Shown in pieces: positions 5,693 through 14,893 of a stretch of DNA of 33,710 bases. Both the position numbers and the translations under genes were made by a program. Below the pieces are notes generated by a model. That model ran no database searches and was not told where the DNA came from. It saw nothing but the letters and a program-made list of their open reading frames with translations. Each line of letters begins with the position of its first letter. Position 1 is the stretch's first letter. The DNA lies in NCBI GenBank assembly GCA_050693155.1, contig JBOGWA010000054.1, forward strand, positions 1-33,710, written 5' to 3'. This DNA is from JBOGWA01 sp050693155 (GTDB lineage: Bacteria > Actinomycetota > UBA4738 > CALAEC01).

Positions 5693-7061
5693 GTCTGCAC
5701 CGCCATCCTCTCGGGTTGAGGCGGCCGCGATCTGGTCCCGCACGACCGAGCGGGTCCGCGATGAGCTCTCGCCGAGCTCGTTCGAGATGTGGTTCTCCGC
5801 TGTCCGCGCTCTCGGCGTCGAAGATGAGGTCCTCCTCCTCGGAGCGCCGAACGACTATGTGCGCAAGTGGCTGGCGGCCAATTACCTTGGCCTCATCAGG
5901 CGGATCGTTCTAGAGGAGACCGATGGCGACCTGACGGTGCGCATCGCCACCGATCCGGACGCCCCTCCCACCGGGGCGCCAGTTCCCAACCAGGCCGAGC
6001 GTCCCGAAGGGGAGTTCGTAGCCCAGCCCGATCCCCTCGCCGAGCGCTACACGTTCGAGACGTTCGTGGTAGGCGAGTCGAACCGCTTCCCCCACGCGAT
6101 GGCCATGGCGGTCGCGGAAGCGCCACCGGCATCGACGTACAACCCGCTCTTCATCTGGGGAGGCGTGGGCCTCGGCAAGACGCACTTGCTCTACGCGACC
6201 GCGAACCATATGACCCGACTCAACCGTGGACTCCGAGCCAAGTACGTCACCTCCGAGACCTTCGTGACGGAATTCATTCGGGCAGTCCGCGAAGGAAACG
6301 GCTACCGCTTTCAGCAGCAGTATCGCGATGTTGACGTCCTTCTCGTCGACGACGTGCAGTTCCTCGCCGGAAAGGAGGAGACGCAGACGGAGTTCTTCCA
6401 CACGTTCAACGCGCTTCACGGCGCCGGCCATCAGATCGTGATGTCGAGCGACCGAGCTCCCCAGGAGCTCTCGGGGCTGACCGAACGGCTTCGTAGCAGG
6501 TTCCGGATGGGGCTCGTCGCCGACGTACAGCCGCCCGACCTCGAGACGAGGATCGCCATCCTCCAGGCCAAGGCGATGCGGGACGGCATCGACGTCCCCG
6601 ACGACGTTATCCACTTCATCGCCGAGCGTTTCGAATCCAACATCCGCGAGCTGGAGGGCGCCCTCCTTCGCGTCGCCGCTTTCGCATCGCTTAGCCACCT
6701 CCCCGTGGACCTGTCGCTGGCCGCGCGCGGCCTCGAGGACCTCATGCCGAGCAGCACCGAGATCCCCGCCGACGTCGTGCTCGCCGAGACCGCCCGGTAC
6801 TTCGGGCTGGGACGGGAGGATCTCGTGTCTCGCAGCCGGTCCCGTCCGCTCACCGCCGCTCGTCACGTGGCCATGTACCTCCTAAAACAACTGGCCGGAC
6901 TCTCTTCGATCAAGATCGGGGAGCTCTTCGACCGCGACCACTCGACCGCGCTCTACGGCATCCAAAAGATCGAACGGCAGATGCGCGCGCGCGAACCCAC
7001 GTACCGTCAGGTCGCCGACCTCACGAAGACGATCAAGGACTACGCCCGGGGGAATCGGTGA
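5685..7061 (+). CDS. dnaA: Chromosomal replication initiator DnaA
   Basis: DnaA is the AAA+ initiator that binds DnaA boxes and melts oriC. I chose the GTG at 5685 (458 aa) because GGAGA stands about 7 nt upstream and the N-terminal domain I helix (IWSRTTERVRDELSPSSFEMW) begins soon after. A TTG at 5631 would add 18 unconserved residues. Walker A is GGVGLGKTH (159-167) and Walker B is LLVDD (219-223). The domain IV signature is RDHSTALYGIQKIE (from 417). The linker domain II is short and Pro-rich (about 90-118). Confidence 0.97.
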   Translation: MGKSAPPSSRVEAAAIWSRTTERVRDELSPSSFEMWFSAVRALGVEDEVLLLGAPNDYVRKWLAANYLGLIRRIVLEETDGDLTVRIATDPDAPPTGAPVPNQAERPEGEFVAQPDPLAERYTFETFVVGESNRFPHAMAMAVAEAPPASTYNPLFIWGGVGLGKTHLLYATANHMTRLNRGLRAKYVTSETFVTEFIRAVREGNGYRFQQQYRDVDVLLVDDVQFLAGKEETQTEFFHTFNALHGAGHQIVMSSDRAPQELSGLTERLRSRFRMGLVADVQPPDLETRIAILQAKAMRDGIDVPDDVIHFIAERFESNIRELEGALLRVAAFASLSHLPVDLSLAARGLEDLMPSSTEIPADVVLAETARYFGLGREDLVSRSRSRPLTAARHVAMYLLKQLAGLSSIKIGELFDRDHSTALYGIQKIERQMRAREPTYRQVADLTKTIKDYARGNR

Positions 7062-7266
7062 GGAACAACTGTGGAGGAACCGGGCGCGGCATCAGGATTG
7101 GCCCATCGCCTGCGATCTCTCCACAGGTCTTCCTCACAATCTCCCGTGTCGGTGGGACTCTTTATCCTTCCCCTGAGGTGCTTTATCCACAGCGTTCACA
7201 GCCCCTACTACCACTACTGGTCTTTTCATCGAGGAGATTCTTAATAGGCCCTGTGGAGGTGCTGCC
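7062..7266 (+). other. oriC: Probable oriC (dnaA-dnaN intergenic region)
   Basis: The 205-bp gap has a perfect DnaA box TTATCCACA at 7183-7191 and weaker boxes at 7070-7078 (minus, 7/9) and 7117-7125 (7/9). CTTTATCC occurs twice, 21 bp apart (7160, 7181), two helical turns. The box is followed by a poor second site (GCGTTCACA, 7192-7200), a GC-rich step and CTA-CTA-CCA-CTA-CTG (7205-7219). This resembles the box, GC-rich and DnaA-trio order of the bacterial unwinding module. A more AT-rich stretch (7221-7247) follows before dnaN. The position is typical for Actinomycetota. Confidence 0.78.
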
Positions 7267-8367
7267 GTGAGGTTCCGATCCGAACGAGACGTTCTCGCCG
7301 AGGCTCTTCAGACGACTCTTCGGGGCGTCTCCACGAGGCCCGGCATCCCGGCGCTGACGGGCGTGCTCATGCGAGTCGAGGGGACCTCGCTCAGCCTGCG
7401 CACGACGGACCTGGAAGTCACCACGGAGATCACGCTTGAGGTGGAGTCTCAGGAGGAGGGCTCGGCTCTTCTGCCGGCGCGTCTCATCGCCGACATGGTG
7501 AAATCACTTCCGCCTGATCCCGTAGAGATCGAGTCCGACGGGTCTCAAGCTCGAGTCGCCTGTCGAAGCTTCGAGGGCACGCTTCGCTGTCTCGCCGTCG
7601 AGGACTTCCCCACGATCGGACAGCTCGACGGGACGAGCGTAACGGTCGACGCCCAGGTGTTTGCCGAGGGAGTCGCTCAGGTGGCGAGGGCGGCGTCAAG
7701 GGATGAGGCACGGGCAATCCTAACGGGGGTTCTCGTGGAGGCGACACCGGAGGGGATCACCTGCGTTGCGACGGACTCGTACCGTCTGGCGATCCGCGAG
7801 ATGCAGGCCTCCGGGAGCGGTGAGGCGAAGTCGTTGGTCCCGGAGCGAGCGCTCTCCGAGGCGGCGCGCGCTGCCGCCTCCGAGGAGAAGGGTGAGGTGC
7901 AGATCACGCTTGGAGAAGCACAGTCGGCGTTTCACGTTGGCCCGCTCCGCCTCACCTCTCGGTTGATCGAGGGGGAGTTCCCCAACTATCGGCAGCTTCT
8001 ACCGGAGCCGGGCGAGAACGTGCTCACGGCTCCTCGGCAGGAGCTGCTCGAGGCCGTCCGCCGAGTGGGCCTTCTCGCTCGTGACAACGCGCCGGTGCGT
8101 CTGGAGCTGAACCAGCTCGGCGCGAGACTCTCCTCCTCCTCGCCCGACGTTGGGGGCGCGGTCGAGGCCGTCGAGGCTGCGTATGAGGGTGAGGAACTGA
8201 CCGTTGCGTTCAATCCCTCGTACCTCGCGGACGGGCTCGCGGGGATAACGGGTGATCGGGTGCGCATCGAGCTCCGGGACGGACTGAAGCCGGGGGTCCT
8301 TCGGGGAGAGGGAGACGACTTCACGTACCTCGTGATGCCGGTTCGGCTCCCCGCCGCTGTGGGGTAG
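7267..8367 (+). CDS. dnaN: DNA polymerase III beta sliding clamp DnaN
   Basis: The beta clamp forms a ring that tethers the replicative polymerase and other proteins to DNA. The 366-aa length is normal. Family features include LRTTDLEVTTEITL in domain 1, GVLVEATPEGITCVATDSYRLA in domain 2 and a C-terminal DDFTYLVMPVRL. The start is GTG with GGAGG at -12 to -8. recF begins immediately after the TAG stop with no spacer. Confidence 0.97.
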   Translation: MRFRSERDVLAEALQTTLRGVSTRPGIPALTGVLMRVEGTSLSLRTTDLEVTTEITLEVESQEEGSALLPARLIADMVKSLPPDPVEIESDGSQARVACRSFEGTLRCLAVEDFPTIGQLDGTSVTVDAQVFAEGVAQVARAASRDEARAILTGVLVEATPEGITCVATDSYRLAIREMQASGSGEAKSLVPERALSEAARAAASEEKGEVQITLGEAQSAFHVGPLRLTSRLIEGEFPNYRQLLPEPGENVLTAPRQELLEAVRRVGLLARDNAPVRLELNQLGARLSSSSPDVGGAVEAVEAAYEGEELTVAFNPSYLADGLAGITGDRVRIELRDGLKPGVLRGEGDDFTYLVMPVRLPAAVG

Positions 8368-9444
8368 GTGCGTCTGCTCTGGTTCGAGGCGCAAGAGTTC
8401 CGCAACCACGCAGCAACGAGGATCGAGCCCCCCGATGGGCTGATCGTGTGTGTCGGCTTGAACGCCCAAGGGAAAACCAATCTGCTGGAGGCGATCTTCT
8501 ACCTCCTTACGCTCCGTACCCCGCGGGTGGGAAGCGATGAGCCGCTCATTCGCCGAGGCGCCGATGCCGCCTATGTTCGGGGTGAGATCGAGACGCGTGG
8601 TGGGCGAGTGCTCGTGGAGGTCGAGATTCGCCCCACCGGGGCGAATCGCATTCGGCTGAATCGGAGCGCCGTCCGCCGGAGGCGCGACGTGCGCCGTGAG
8701 GTCAAGAGCGTGCTCTTCCTCCCCGAGGATCTCGCGATCGTTCAGGGAGAGCCCGAGCACCGTCGAGGGTTTCTCGACGAGTCGGTGGAGGCGCTCTGGC
8801 CGATCGAGGAAACGGCTCGTCGCGGGTACGAACGCGCGCTCCGGCAGCGAAACCGGCTCCTGAAAGAACATGAGGGCCCAGGCGCACCCCCAGATCTCGA
8901 GGCCTGGGACCAGGAGCTCGTGAAACACGGCGTTCAGGTGGTGGATGCTCGGGCACGAGCGATGGATCTGGTCGAGCCCGCCGCCACCGCGGAGTACGAA
9001 TCGATCACCGGTGACCGCCTGATCGTGCGGTATCAGCCCTCGGTCGAGGGAGCAGACCTCGAGACCGCCTTCCGCGAGCGGCTTGCGGCCCGGAGGAACG
9101 ACGAGCTCGTTCGGCGCCGAACGCTAGTCGGTCCCCATCGCGACGATCTGGGGCTTGCGGTCGGGGACCTCGCGGCTCGCCGGTTTGCCTCGCACGGCGA
9201 GGCGTGGGCGGCCGCGCTTTGCCTCCGGCTCGGTCTCGCCGAAGCGCTTGAGCGGGAGGCGGGCGAGGCGCCCTTGGTCCTCCTCGATGACCCGTTCTCG
9301 GGGCTCGACCCCGATCGGCGAGCTCGGCTCGGTCGGCGTCTCACGAACGGGAGACAGACCTTCATCTCGGTGCCCGAGCGTGGGCAGGCGCCAGAGGGAG
9401 CGCTTCTGTGGGAGGTGAAGGAGGGCCGTGTCGAGGTGGCCTAG
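8368..9444 (+). CDS. recF: DNA replication and repair protein RecF
   Basis: RecF is an SMC-like ATPase that, with RecO and RecR, loads RecA at single-strand gaps. The 358-aa product has Walker A GLNAQGKTN (30-38), the signature-like segment SHGEAWAAALCLRLGLAEAL and Walker B VLLDDPFSGLD. The last motif has Gly where many RecF proteins have Glu (SELD), a small deviation near the catalytic site. GTG directly follows the dnaN TAG, so translation is probably coupled. The 3' end overlaps dciA by 17 bp. Confidence 0.94.
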   Translation: MRLLWFEAQEFRNHAATRIEPPDGLIVCVGLNAQGKTNLLEAIFYLLTLRTPRVGSDEPLIRRGADAAYVRGEIETRGGRVLVEVEIRPTGANRIRLNRSAVRRRRDVRREVKSVLFLPEDLAIVQGEPEHRRGFLDESVEALWPIEETARRGYERALRQRNRLLKEHEGPGAPPDLEAWDQELVKHGVQVVDARARAMDLVEPAATAEYESITGDRLIVRYQPSVEGADLETAFRERLAARRNDELVRRRTLVGPHRDDLGLAVGDLAARRFASHGEAWAAALCLRLGLAEALEREAGEAPLVLLDDPFSGLDPDRRARLGRRLTNGRQTFISVPERGQAPEGALLWEVKEGRVEVA

Positions 9445-9775
9445 GAGGCGCCGGAAATCCCGGCGAGATGACGAACCCCTGGAAGTTCACCCGCTGGGCG
9501 GGGTCCTTCGCGAGGTTCTCTCCGAGCCCGCGTTGCGCCGTGGCCTGGCCGCAGGGAGGCTTGCTCAGGCATGGCAAGAGGTCGTGGGGGGCGAGCTGGC
9601 GCGCCACACGGCGCCGAGGTCGCTCTCGGATGGAGGGCTCGTAGTGGCGGTTTCCTCCTCCGGGTGGGCGGCGCAGGTGCGGTTTCTCTCCGAAGAGATC
9701 CGGAACCGAGCTAATGCAGTTCTCGGCGAGGAGCTGGTTCGAAAGGTCGTCGTCACGGTCTTCGAGAATCGGTGA
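9428..9775 (+). CDS. dciA: DciA-family (DUF721) helicase-loading-type protein
   Basis: The 115-aa product has the DUF721 core: LREVLSEPALRRGLAAGRLAQAW, then VVGGELARHTAPRSL, LVVAVSSSGWAAQVRFL and a C-terminal basic/hydrophobic helix. DUF721 proteins next to recF and gyrB are the ancestral partners of replicative helicase DnaB. The GTG at 9428 lies inside recF with AAGGAGGG just upstream, so the overlap is real. The first 15 residues are very basic. Confidence 0.85.
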   Translation: MSRWPRRRRKSRRDDEPLEVHPLGGVLREVLSEPALRRGLAAGRLAQAWQEVVGGELARHTAPRSLSDGGLVVAVSSSGWAAQVRFLSEEIRNRANAVLGEELVRKVVVTVFENR

Positions 9776-9838
9776 AAACCGTTGGGGCGCAAGGCAAAAC
9801 GTCCTGTCAGAGGCTCGTGCTAGGGTCCCCACGGATGG

Positions 9839-9844
9839 TATAAT
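9839..9844 (+). promoter_or_regulatory. Probable -10 box of gyrB promoter
   Basis: A perfect TATAAT lies in the 142-bp dciA-gyrB gap, giving a leader of about 67 nt before gyrB. No convincing -35 hexamer stands 16-19 bp upstream. Confidence 0.5.
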
Positions 9845-9917
9845 CAAGGTCGAGCCCCTGCCGTTCGGCTGATCTCGAACGTCCGGATCCGCCCTCGGTC
9901 GACCCCCTGGAGGTGGC

Positions 9918-11876
9918 ATGGCGGCGCCTGCACGGAAAACGAAAACGGGAAGCCGAGTCGCGACCAGCGTCGCGGGAAATCGGCAGTACACATCCGCCGA
10001 CATCACCGTTCTCGAAGGTCTCGAGGCGGTCAGGCGACGCCCGGGCATGTACATCGGCTCGACCGGGGGCCGAGGGCTTCACCACCTCGTCTACGAGGTC
10101 GTGGACAACGCCATCGACGAGGCGCTCACCGGCCACTGCTCGAAGATCCGCGTCACGCTCCAGCGCGACTCGGGGGTTCGAGTCGAGGACAACGGGCGGG
10201 GAATCCCGGTCACGCCGATCCCAAGACAGAAGGACCGACGACCCGCGATCGAAGTTGTGCTGACGACGCTTCACGCCGGTGGGAAGTTCGACCACAAGTC
10301 GTATGTGGTCTCCGGCGGTCTGCACGGAGTTGGTGTCTCAGTCGTGAACGCGCTCTCGAAACGCCTGGACGCGGAGGTTCGCCGCGATGGGTTCTTCTGG
10401 ACGCAGTCCTACGAGCGAGGGAAGAGCCTCGGCCGCCTGAAGAAGGGAAAGGGTGTCAAGTCGACCGGGACCACAATCACGTTCTGGCCCGACCCGGAGA
10501 TCTTCGAGGAGATCGACTTCAAACGGGACATCCTGGCGGAGCGGTTCCAGGAACTCGCCTTCCTTACCAGGGGCGTGGAGATCACGCTCCTCGATCAGCG
10601 AGAGAAGAAAGGATCGGAGCAGGTCTTCAAGGCGACCGGCGGCCTCGCGGACTTCGCCCGCCACCTGAACCAGGGCCGGGACGTCGTCAACAACCGCGTC
10701 ATCTACTTCGAAGCAACGAAGGACGGCGGCGAGGTTGAGATCGCGATGCAGTGGAACAACAGCTACGCGGAGTCCCTCCACAGTTTCGCGAACACCATCA
10801 ACACCCACGAGGGGGGCACCCACGAAGAGGGCTTCCGCAAGGCCCTCACGAACGTGCTGAACAGGTACGCCAGACAGAAGGGTCTGCTCAAGGAGAAGGA
10901 AGAGAACCTCGCCGGCGAAGACTGCCGTGAGGGACTCACCGGGATCGTCTCCGTGAAGCTCACCGAACCGCAGTTCGAAGGTCAGACGAAGACCAAGCTC
11001 GGCAACACCGAGATGCGTTCGTTCGTCGAGACGACCGCGAATTCAAGCCTCATGACGTGGCTGGAGGAGCACCCCACCGACGCGAAGCGAATCGTTCAGA
11101 AGTGCATGCAGGCATCCAAGGCGCGGATCGCCGCCAAGCAGGCCCGCGATCTCACCAGGCGAAAGGGCCTGCTCGACTCGAGCCTTCCTGGGAAACTTGC
11201 CGATTGCCAGCTCACCGATCCCGGCGTGTGCGAGCTCTTCATCGTCGAGGGTGATTCCGCCGCGGGGCCGGCGATCCAGGCCCGCGATCCGGCCTATCAG
11301 GCGATCCTTCCCATCCGAGGAAAGATCCTCAACGTCGAGAAGGCACGCATCCACAAGACCCTCGAGAACGCCGAGATCCAGGCGCTCATCGCGGCCGTGG
11401 GAGCGGGTATCGGCGAGGAGTTCGACGCGTCGAAGACTCGCTACGGGAAGATCGTCGCGCTCACCGACGCCGACGTCGACGGGGCGCACATCCGGACGCT
11501 CCTGCTCACGTTCTTCTTCCGGTACATGCGGGCGCTGATCGAAGCCGGCAACGTATTCATCGCGCAGGCGCCTCTTTATAGGGTTCAACTCGACGGGACC
11601 CCCAGGTACCTCTTCAGCGATGCCGAGCTGAACAGTCTCCGGAAGACGAACGGGCAGAAGACGATCAACGCTCAACGGTTCAAGGGTCTCGGCGAGATGA
11701 ATCCCGATCAACTGTGGGAGACCACCATGGACCCGGAGGCTCGGACCCTGCTCCGGGTCGCCCTGGACGACGCCGCCGCGGCGGACCGAGCGTTCACGGT
11801 CCTGATGGGCGAAGACGTCGAGTCTCGCCGGAAGTTCATCCAGGAGAACGCGACGGAAGCGTTCCTGGACGTGTAG
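9918..11876 (+). CDS. gyrB: DNA gyrase subunit B
   Basis: This is the ATPase and TOPRIM subunit of the A2B2 gyrase that introduces negative supercoils. The 652-aa protein has the GHKL ATP site (VVDNAIDEA near 61, DNGRGIPV 91-98, GLHGVGVSVVNAL 134-146) and QTKTKLGNTE. It also has the TOPRIM EGDSAAG (about 444) and the metal-binding TDADVDGAHI (about 515). It lacks the extra insertion of enterobacterial GyrB. The ATG at 9918 is preceded by GGAGG. gyrA follows after 26 nt. Confidence 0.97.
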   Translation: MAAPARKTKTGSRVATSVAGNRQYTSADITVLEGLEAVRRRPGMYIGSTGGRGLHHLVYEVVDNAIDEALTGHCSKIRVTLQRDSGVRVEDNGRGIPVTPIPRQKDRRPAIEVVLTTLHAGGKFDHKSYVVSGGLHGVGVSVVNALSKRLDAEVRRDGFFWTQSYERGKSLGRLKKGKGVKSTGTTITFWPDPEIFEEIDFKRDILAERFQELAFLTRGVEITLLDQREKKGSEQVFKATGGLADFARHLNQGRDVVNNRVIYFEATKDGGEVEIAMQWNNSYAESLHSFANTINTHEGGTHEEGFRKALTNVLNRYARQKGLLKEKEENLAGEDCREGLTGIVSVKLTEPQFEGQTKTKLGNTEMRSFVETTANSSLMTWLEEHPTDAKRIVQKCMQASKARIAAKQARDLTRRKGLLDSSLPGKLADCQLTDPGVCELFIVEGDSAAGPAIQARDPAYQAILPIRGKILNVEKARIHKTLENAEIQALIAAVGAGIGEEFDASKTRYGKIVALTDADVDGAHIRTLLLTFFFRYMRALIEAGNVFIAQAPLYRVQLDGTPRYLFSDAELNSLRKTNGQKTINAQRFKGLGEMNPDQLWETTMDPEARTLLRVALDDAAAADRAFTVLMGEDVESRRKFIQENATEAFLDV

Positions 11877-11902
11877 CGCAGGGGGCGGGGGAAGGCATCA
11901 CG

Positions 11903-14566
11903 TTGGCTCAGGTCGCAGAACGCATCGAACCGATCGACATCGAGGAGGAGATTCGCTCCTCGTTCCTCGACTACGCGATGTCGGTCATCGTCTCGCGTGC
12001 GCTGCCGGATGTCCGCGACGGTCTGAAGCCGGTCCACCGCCGAATCCTCTGGGGCATGCTCGAGCAGGGGACCCGGCCCGACCGTCCCTACAAGAAGTGC
12101 GCGCGCATCGTCGGGGACGTCATGGGCAAGTACCACCCCCACGGCGACCAGGCCATCTACGACGCGCTGGTCAGGCTCGGCCAGGACTTCTCGAGCCGGC
12201 GCCCAGTCATCGACGGTCAGGGAAACTTCGGTGACATCAACGGGCACCCGGCCGGCGCGATGCGCTACACGGAAGCTCGACTCAACCCGCTCGCGATGGA
12301 GCTCCTCCGCGACATCGAGGCGGAGACGGTCGAGTTCCAGCCGAACTACGACGGGGAGGAACGCGAACCGATCGTCCTCCCCGCACGGTTCCCGAACCTG
12401 CTCGCGAACGGTTCCTCGGGTATCGCCGTCGGGATGACCACGAATGTCCCCCCGCACAACCTCGGTGAGGTGATCGACGGCGCCGTCGCCGTCATCGACG
12501 ATCCGAAGCTCTCACCCGCCCAGCTCATGAAGCACATCAAGGGGCCGGACTTCCCCACCGGCGGGATCATCATGGGCCGCGACGGAATCCGGGACGCTTA
12601 CAAGTCCGGGCGCGGCTCCATCCGGATTCGGGCGCGCGTAATCGTTGAGGAGGACCGGCGCGGCCGGGAACGGCTCGTGGTAACCGAGGTTCCGTATCAG
12701 GTGAACCCCGCCAGGGTGGCGGAGAAGATCGAAGAGCTCCGCCAGAAGAAGCGCATCCAGGACATCGCCGGTCCCGTCCGGAACGAGTCGAGCGGGCGGG
12801 GTGGGATGCGCATCGTCGTCGAGCTCCGCCGGGGCGCGAACACCCAGGTCGTCCTGAACCAGCTCTACAAGCACACCCAACTGCAAGAGAGCTTCGGCGT
12901 CATCATGCTCGCGCTGGTCGACAACGTTCCGCGGACGCTCTCGATCGACCAGATCCTCCGGCACTACGTCGACCATCAGATCGAGGTCGTCACTCGCCGG
13001 AGCCGCTTCGAGCTCAAGAAGGCGCAGGAACGTGACCATATCGTCGAGGGGCTCCTCAAAGCGATCGCGAACCTCGATGCCGTCATCAAGATCATCCGCG
13101 GATCGGGTGACGCCGACGAGGCGCGCGGCAAGCTCATGAAACGCTTCAAGCTGAGTGACATCCAGGCGAACCACATCCTGGACATGCCGCTCCGCCGGCT
13201 CACGAGGCTCGAGCGGGAGAAGCTCGAGGATGAGCACAAGGAGCTCCAGGCCACGATCCGCCGGCTCACTGCCTTGCTCAAGAGCCCCGCGAAGATCCGT
13301 GCCCTCGTGAAGAGCGAGCTTTTAGACATCAGGGAGCGGTTCGCCGACGGTCGGCGCACCGAGATCCGGGCCGAAGAAGGTGAGATCGATCTCGAGGACC
13401 TGGTGGCCGAGCACGATGTCGTGATCACGGTCTCGCGGGCCGGCTACGTCAAGCGTCTTCCAGTGGAGGCGTACCGGCGTCAGGCGCGCGGCGGCCGGGG
13501 TGTCCGCGGAGCCAACCTAAAGGAAGAAGACGTCAGCGCCCACCTGTTCACGACGACGACCCGGCACTGGCTCCTGTTCTTCACGAACAAGGGCCGGGTC
13601 CATCGAGTCAAGGTTCACGAAGTTCCGGAAGCTTCGAAGGTGGCCCGAGGGACCTACGCGTCGAATCTCCCCGGCGTATCGCTCGGGGCGGGTGAGCGGA
13701 TCACGACCGTGATCCCGCTTCGCTCCTACGAGGATGCGAAGTTCCTCGTTTTCGCGACCAGGAACGGGGTCGTGAAGAAGACCTCACTCGCGGAATACGA
13801 CTCGCCCCGGGCCGGCCTCGCCGCAATCAACATGCGAAAGGGCGACGAGCTGATCGAGGTGCGTCTGACCGACGGCCGGGACGACATCATCCTTGTCTCC
13901 CGGGGTGGGCAGGCTATTCGGTTCTCCGAACGTCTCGTCCGGCCCATGGGGAGGCAGGCGAGCGGTGTGATCGGGATGCGCCTGGGAGGCAAGGACGAAG
14001 TGATCGCGATGGCGCTGCCCCGCAGGGGCGAACACCTTGTCACCGTGACCGAGGCAGGTCTCGGCAAGCGCACCTCGGTGGCCGCGTACCCGAAGAAGGG
14101 GCGCGGCGGCAAGGGGGTAATCACTCACCGTCTGACCGAGAAGGCGGGCAGCCTCGTCGGCGCGTTCGTCGGACGGACAGACCAGGACATCTTCCTCATC
14201 TCGACCGGCGGACTCGTCATCAGGGTCCCGTCTGCGCAGATCCGTCAGACGGGACGCCCGAGCCAGGGCGTGAAGGTCATGGATCTCAAGACCCGGGAGA
14301 AGGTGGCAGCCGTTTCGCCGGTCGTCACCCAGATGGAGGAAAACGGCGCTCAGGCCAGGGGACCATCGACGAAGCCCCCCGAACGCAAGAACGTCCGTAA
14401 GAAGCCCGCGGCGCGCGCGCCCAAACGGGCCACACCAAAGCGTGCGTCGGCCAAGGCGGCGCGGACGAAGTCGCCGAGGTCCTCGAAGGCGGCAGCCAAG
14501 AAAACGACCCGGCGCACCCGAACCACCGCTGGTCCCCGAACGCTGAGCTTTCGACCGAAGCGGTAG
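11903..14566 (+). CDS. gyrA: DNA gyrase subunit A with long basic C-tail
   Basis: This subunit cuts and rejoins DNA and wraps it for supercoiling. I chose TTG at 11903 (887 aa), with GGGGGAAGG about 7 nt upstream; MAQVAERIEPIDIEEE then leads directly into the conserved core. The catalytic tyrosine is Tyr122 in AMRYTEARL, numbered as in E. coli. The resistance-determining region reads KYHPHGDQAIYD, so position 83 is Gln and 87 is Asp. The GyrA box is QARGGRG, at the start of the C-terminal propeller. From about residue 820 to the end the protein is Lys/Arg/Ala/Thr/Pro-rich, like a histone H1 tail; many GyrA tails are short or acidic instead. Confidence 0.96.
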   Translation: MAQVAERIEPIDIEEEIRSSFLDYAMSVIVSRALPDVRDGLKPVHRRILWGMLEQGTRPDRPYKKCARIVGDVMGKYHPHGDQAIYDALVRLGQDFSSRRPVIDGQGNFGDINGHPAGAMRYTEARLNPLAMELLRDIEAETVEFQPNYDGEEREPIVLPARFPNLLANGSSGIAVGMTTNVPPHNLGEVIDGAVAVIDDPKLSPAQLMKHIKGPDFPTGGIIMGRDGIRDAYKSGRGSIRIRARVIVEEDRRGRERLVVTEVPYQVNPARVAEKIEELRQKKRIQDIAGPVRNESSGRGGMRIVVELRRGANTQVVLNQLYKHTQLQESFGVIMLALVDNVPRTLSIDQILRHYVDHQIEVVTRRSRFELKKAQERDHIVEGLLKAIANLDAVIKIIRGSGDADEARGKLMKRFKLSDIQANHILDMPLRRLTRLEREKLEDEHKELQATIRRLTALLKSPAKIRALVKSELLDIRERFADGRRTEIRAEEGEIDLEDLVAEHDVVITVSRAGYVKRLPVEAYRRQARGGRGVRGANLKEEDVSAHLFTTTTRHWLLFFTNKGRVHRVKVHEVPEASKVARGTYASNLPGVSLGAGERITTVIPLRSYEDAKFLVFATRNGVVKKTSLAEYDSPRAGLAAINMRKGDELIEVRLTDGRDDIILVSRGGQAIRFSERLVRPMGRQASGVIGMRLGGKDEVIAMALPRRGEHLVTVTEAGLGKRTSVAAYPKKGRGGKGVITHRLTEKAGSLVGAFVGRTDQDIFLISTGGLVIRVPSAQIRQTGRPSQGVKVMDLKTREKVAAVSPVVTQMEENGAQARGPSTKPPERKNVRKKPAARAPKRATPKRASAKAARTKSPRSSKAAAKKTTRRTRTTAGPRTLSFRPKR

Positions 14567-14594
14567 AGGGCTCGATCCCACGGGCGACGGGCTC

Positions 14595-14610
14595 CCGACC
14601 CCGCGGTCGG
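14595..14610 (+). terminator. Possible gyrA terminator hairpin
   Basis: CCGACC-CCGC-GGTCGG forms a 6-bp perfect stem 28 bp past the gyrA stop. There is no T-tract, so termination is only an inference. Confidence 0.35.
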
Positions 14611-14624
14611 CGGATAATTGGTTC

Positions 14625-14885
14625 GTGGCTTCCGGTCTGCTGCTCGGCGTTGGTGGAGCATTGGCCGTGCTCGTGGCGTTCGGACTTCGCACGCGACTGC
14701 CGGCCCTCTTCGTTGCCGCGCTTCTCGCTGCGGCCGGCGCCGGCATCGGTGCGGGGGGGATTCTTCTTCAGGAAGGCGCTTCCGATCTGGAGGCCGGCCT
14801 GGTTGTCGCATCGATGGCCGTGCTCGTTCCGCTCCACGTGCATGTCGTCGTGGGACCGCTCGGTCGCCGATCGGGAAAGCGCTAG
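14625..14885 (+). CDS. Small membrane protein of unknown function
   Basis: This 86-aa product is almost wholly hydrophobic. It has about three predicted membrane segments (around 3-20, 25-48 and 55-77, the last with HVHVVV) and a basic end RRSGKR. I do not recognise a family. The GTG start has no ribosome-binding site but lies exactly 7 nt after a -10-like GATAAT (14613-14618), which suggests a leaderless transcript. The archease gene starts 8 bp after its stop, so the two are probably co-transcribed. Confidence 0.55.
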   Translation: MASGLLLGVGGALAVLVAFGLRTRLPALFVAALLAAAGAGIGAGGILLQEGASDLEAGLVVASMAVLVPLHVHVVVGPLGRRSGKR

Positions 14886-14893
14886 TCAGAACC

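Noticed and set aside
5910..6866. 318-codon minus-strand frame inside dnaA
   Set aside because: Antisense to strongly conserved dnaA; no recognisable domain.
7930..7945. Possible third parS (GTTTCACGTT in dnaN)
   Set aside because: Only one half-site is present; the other arm does not match.
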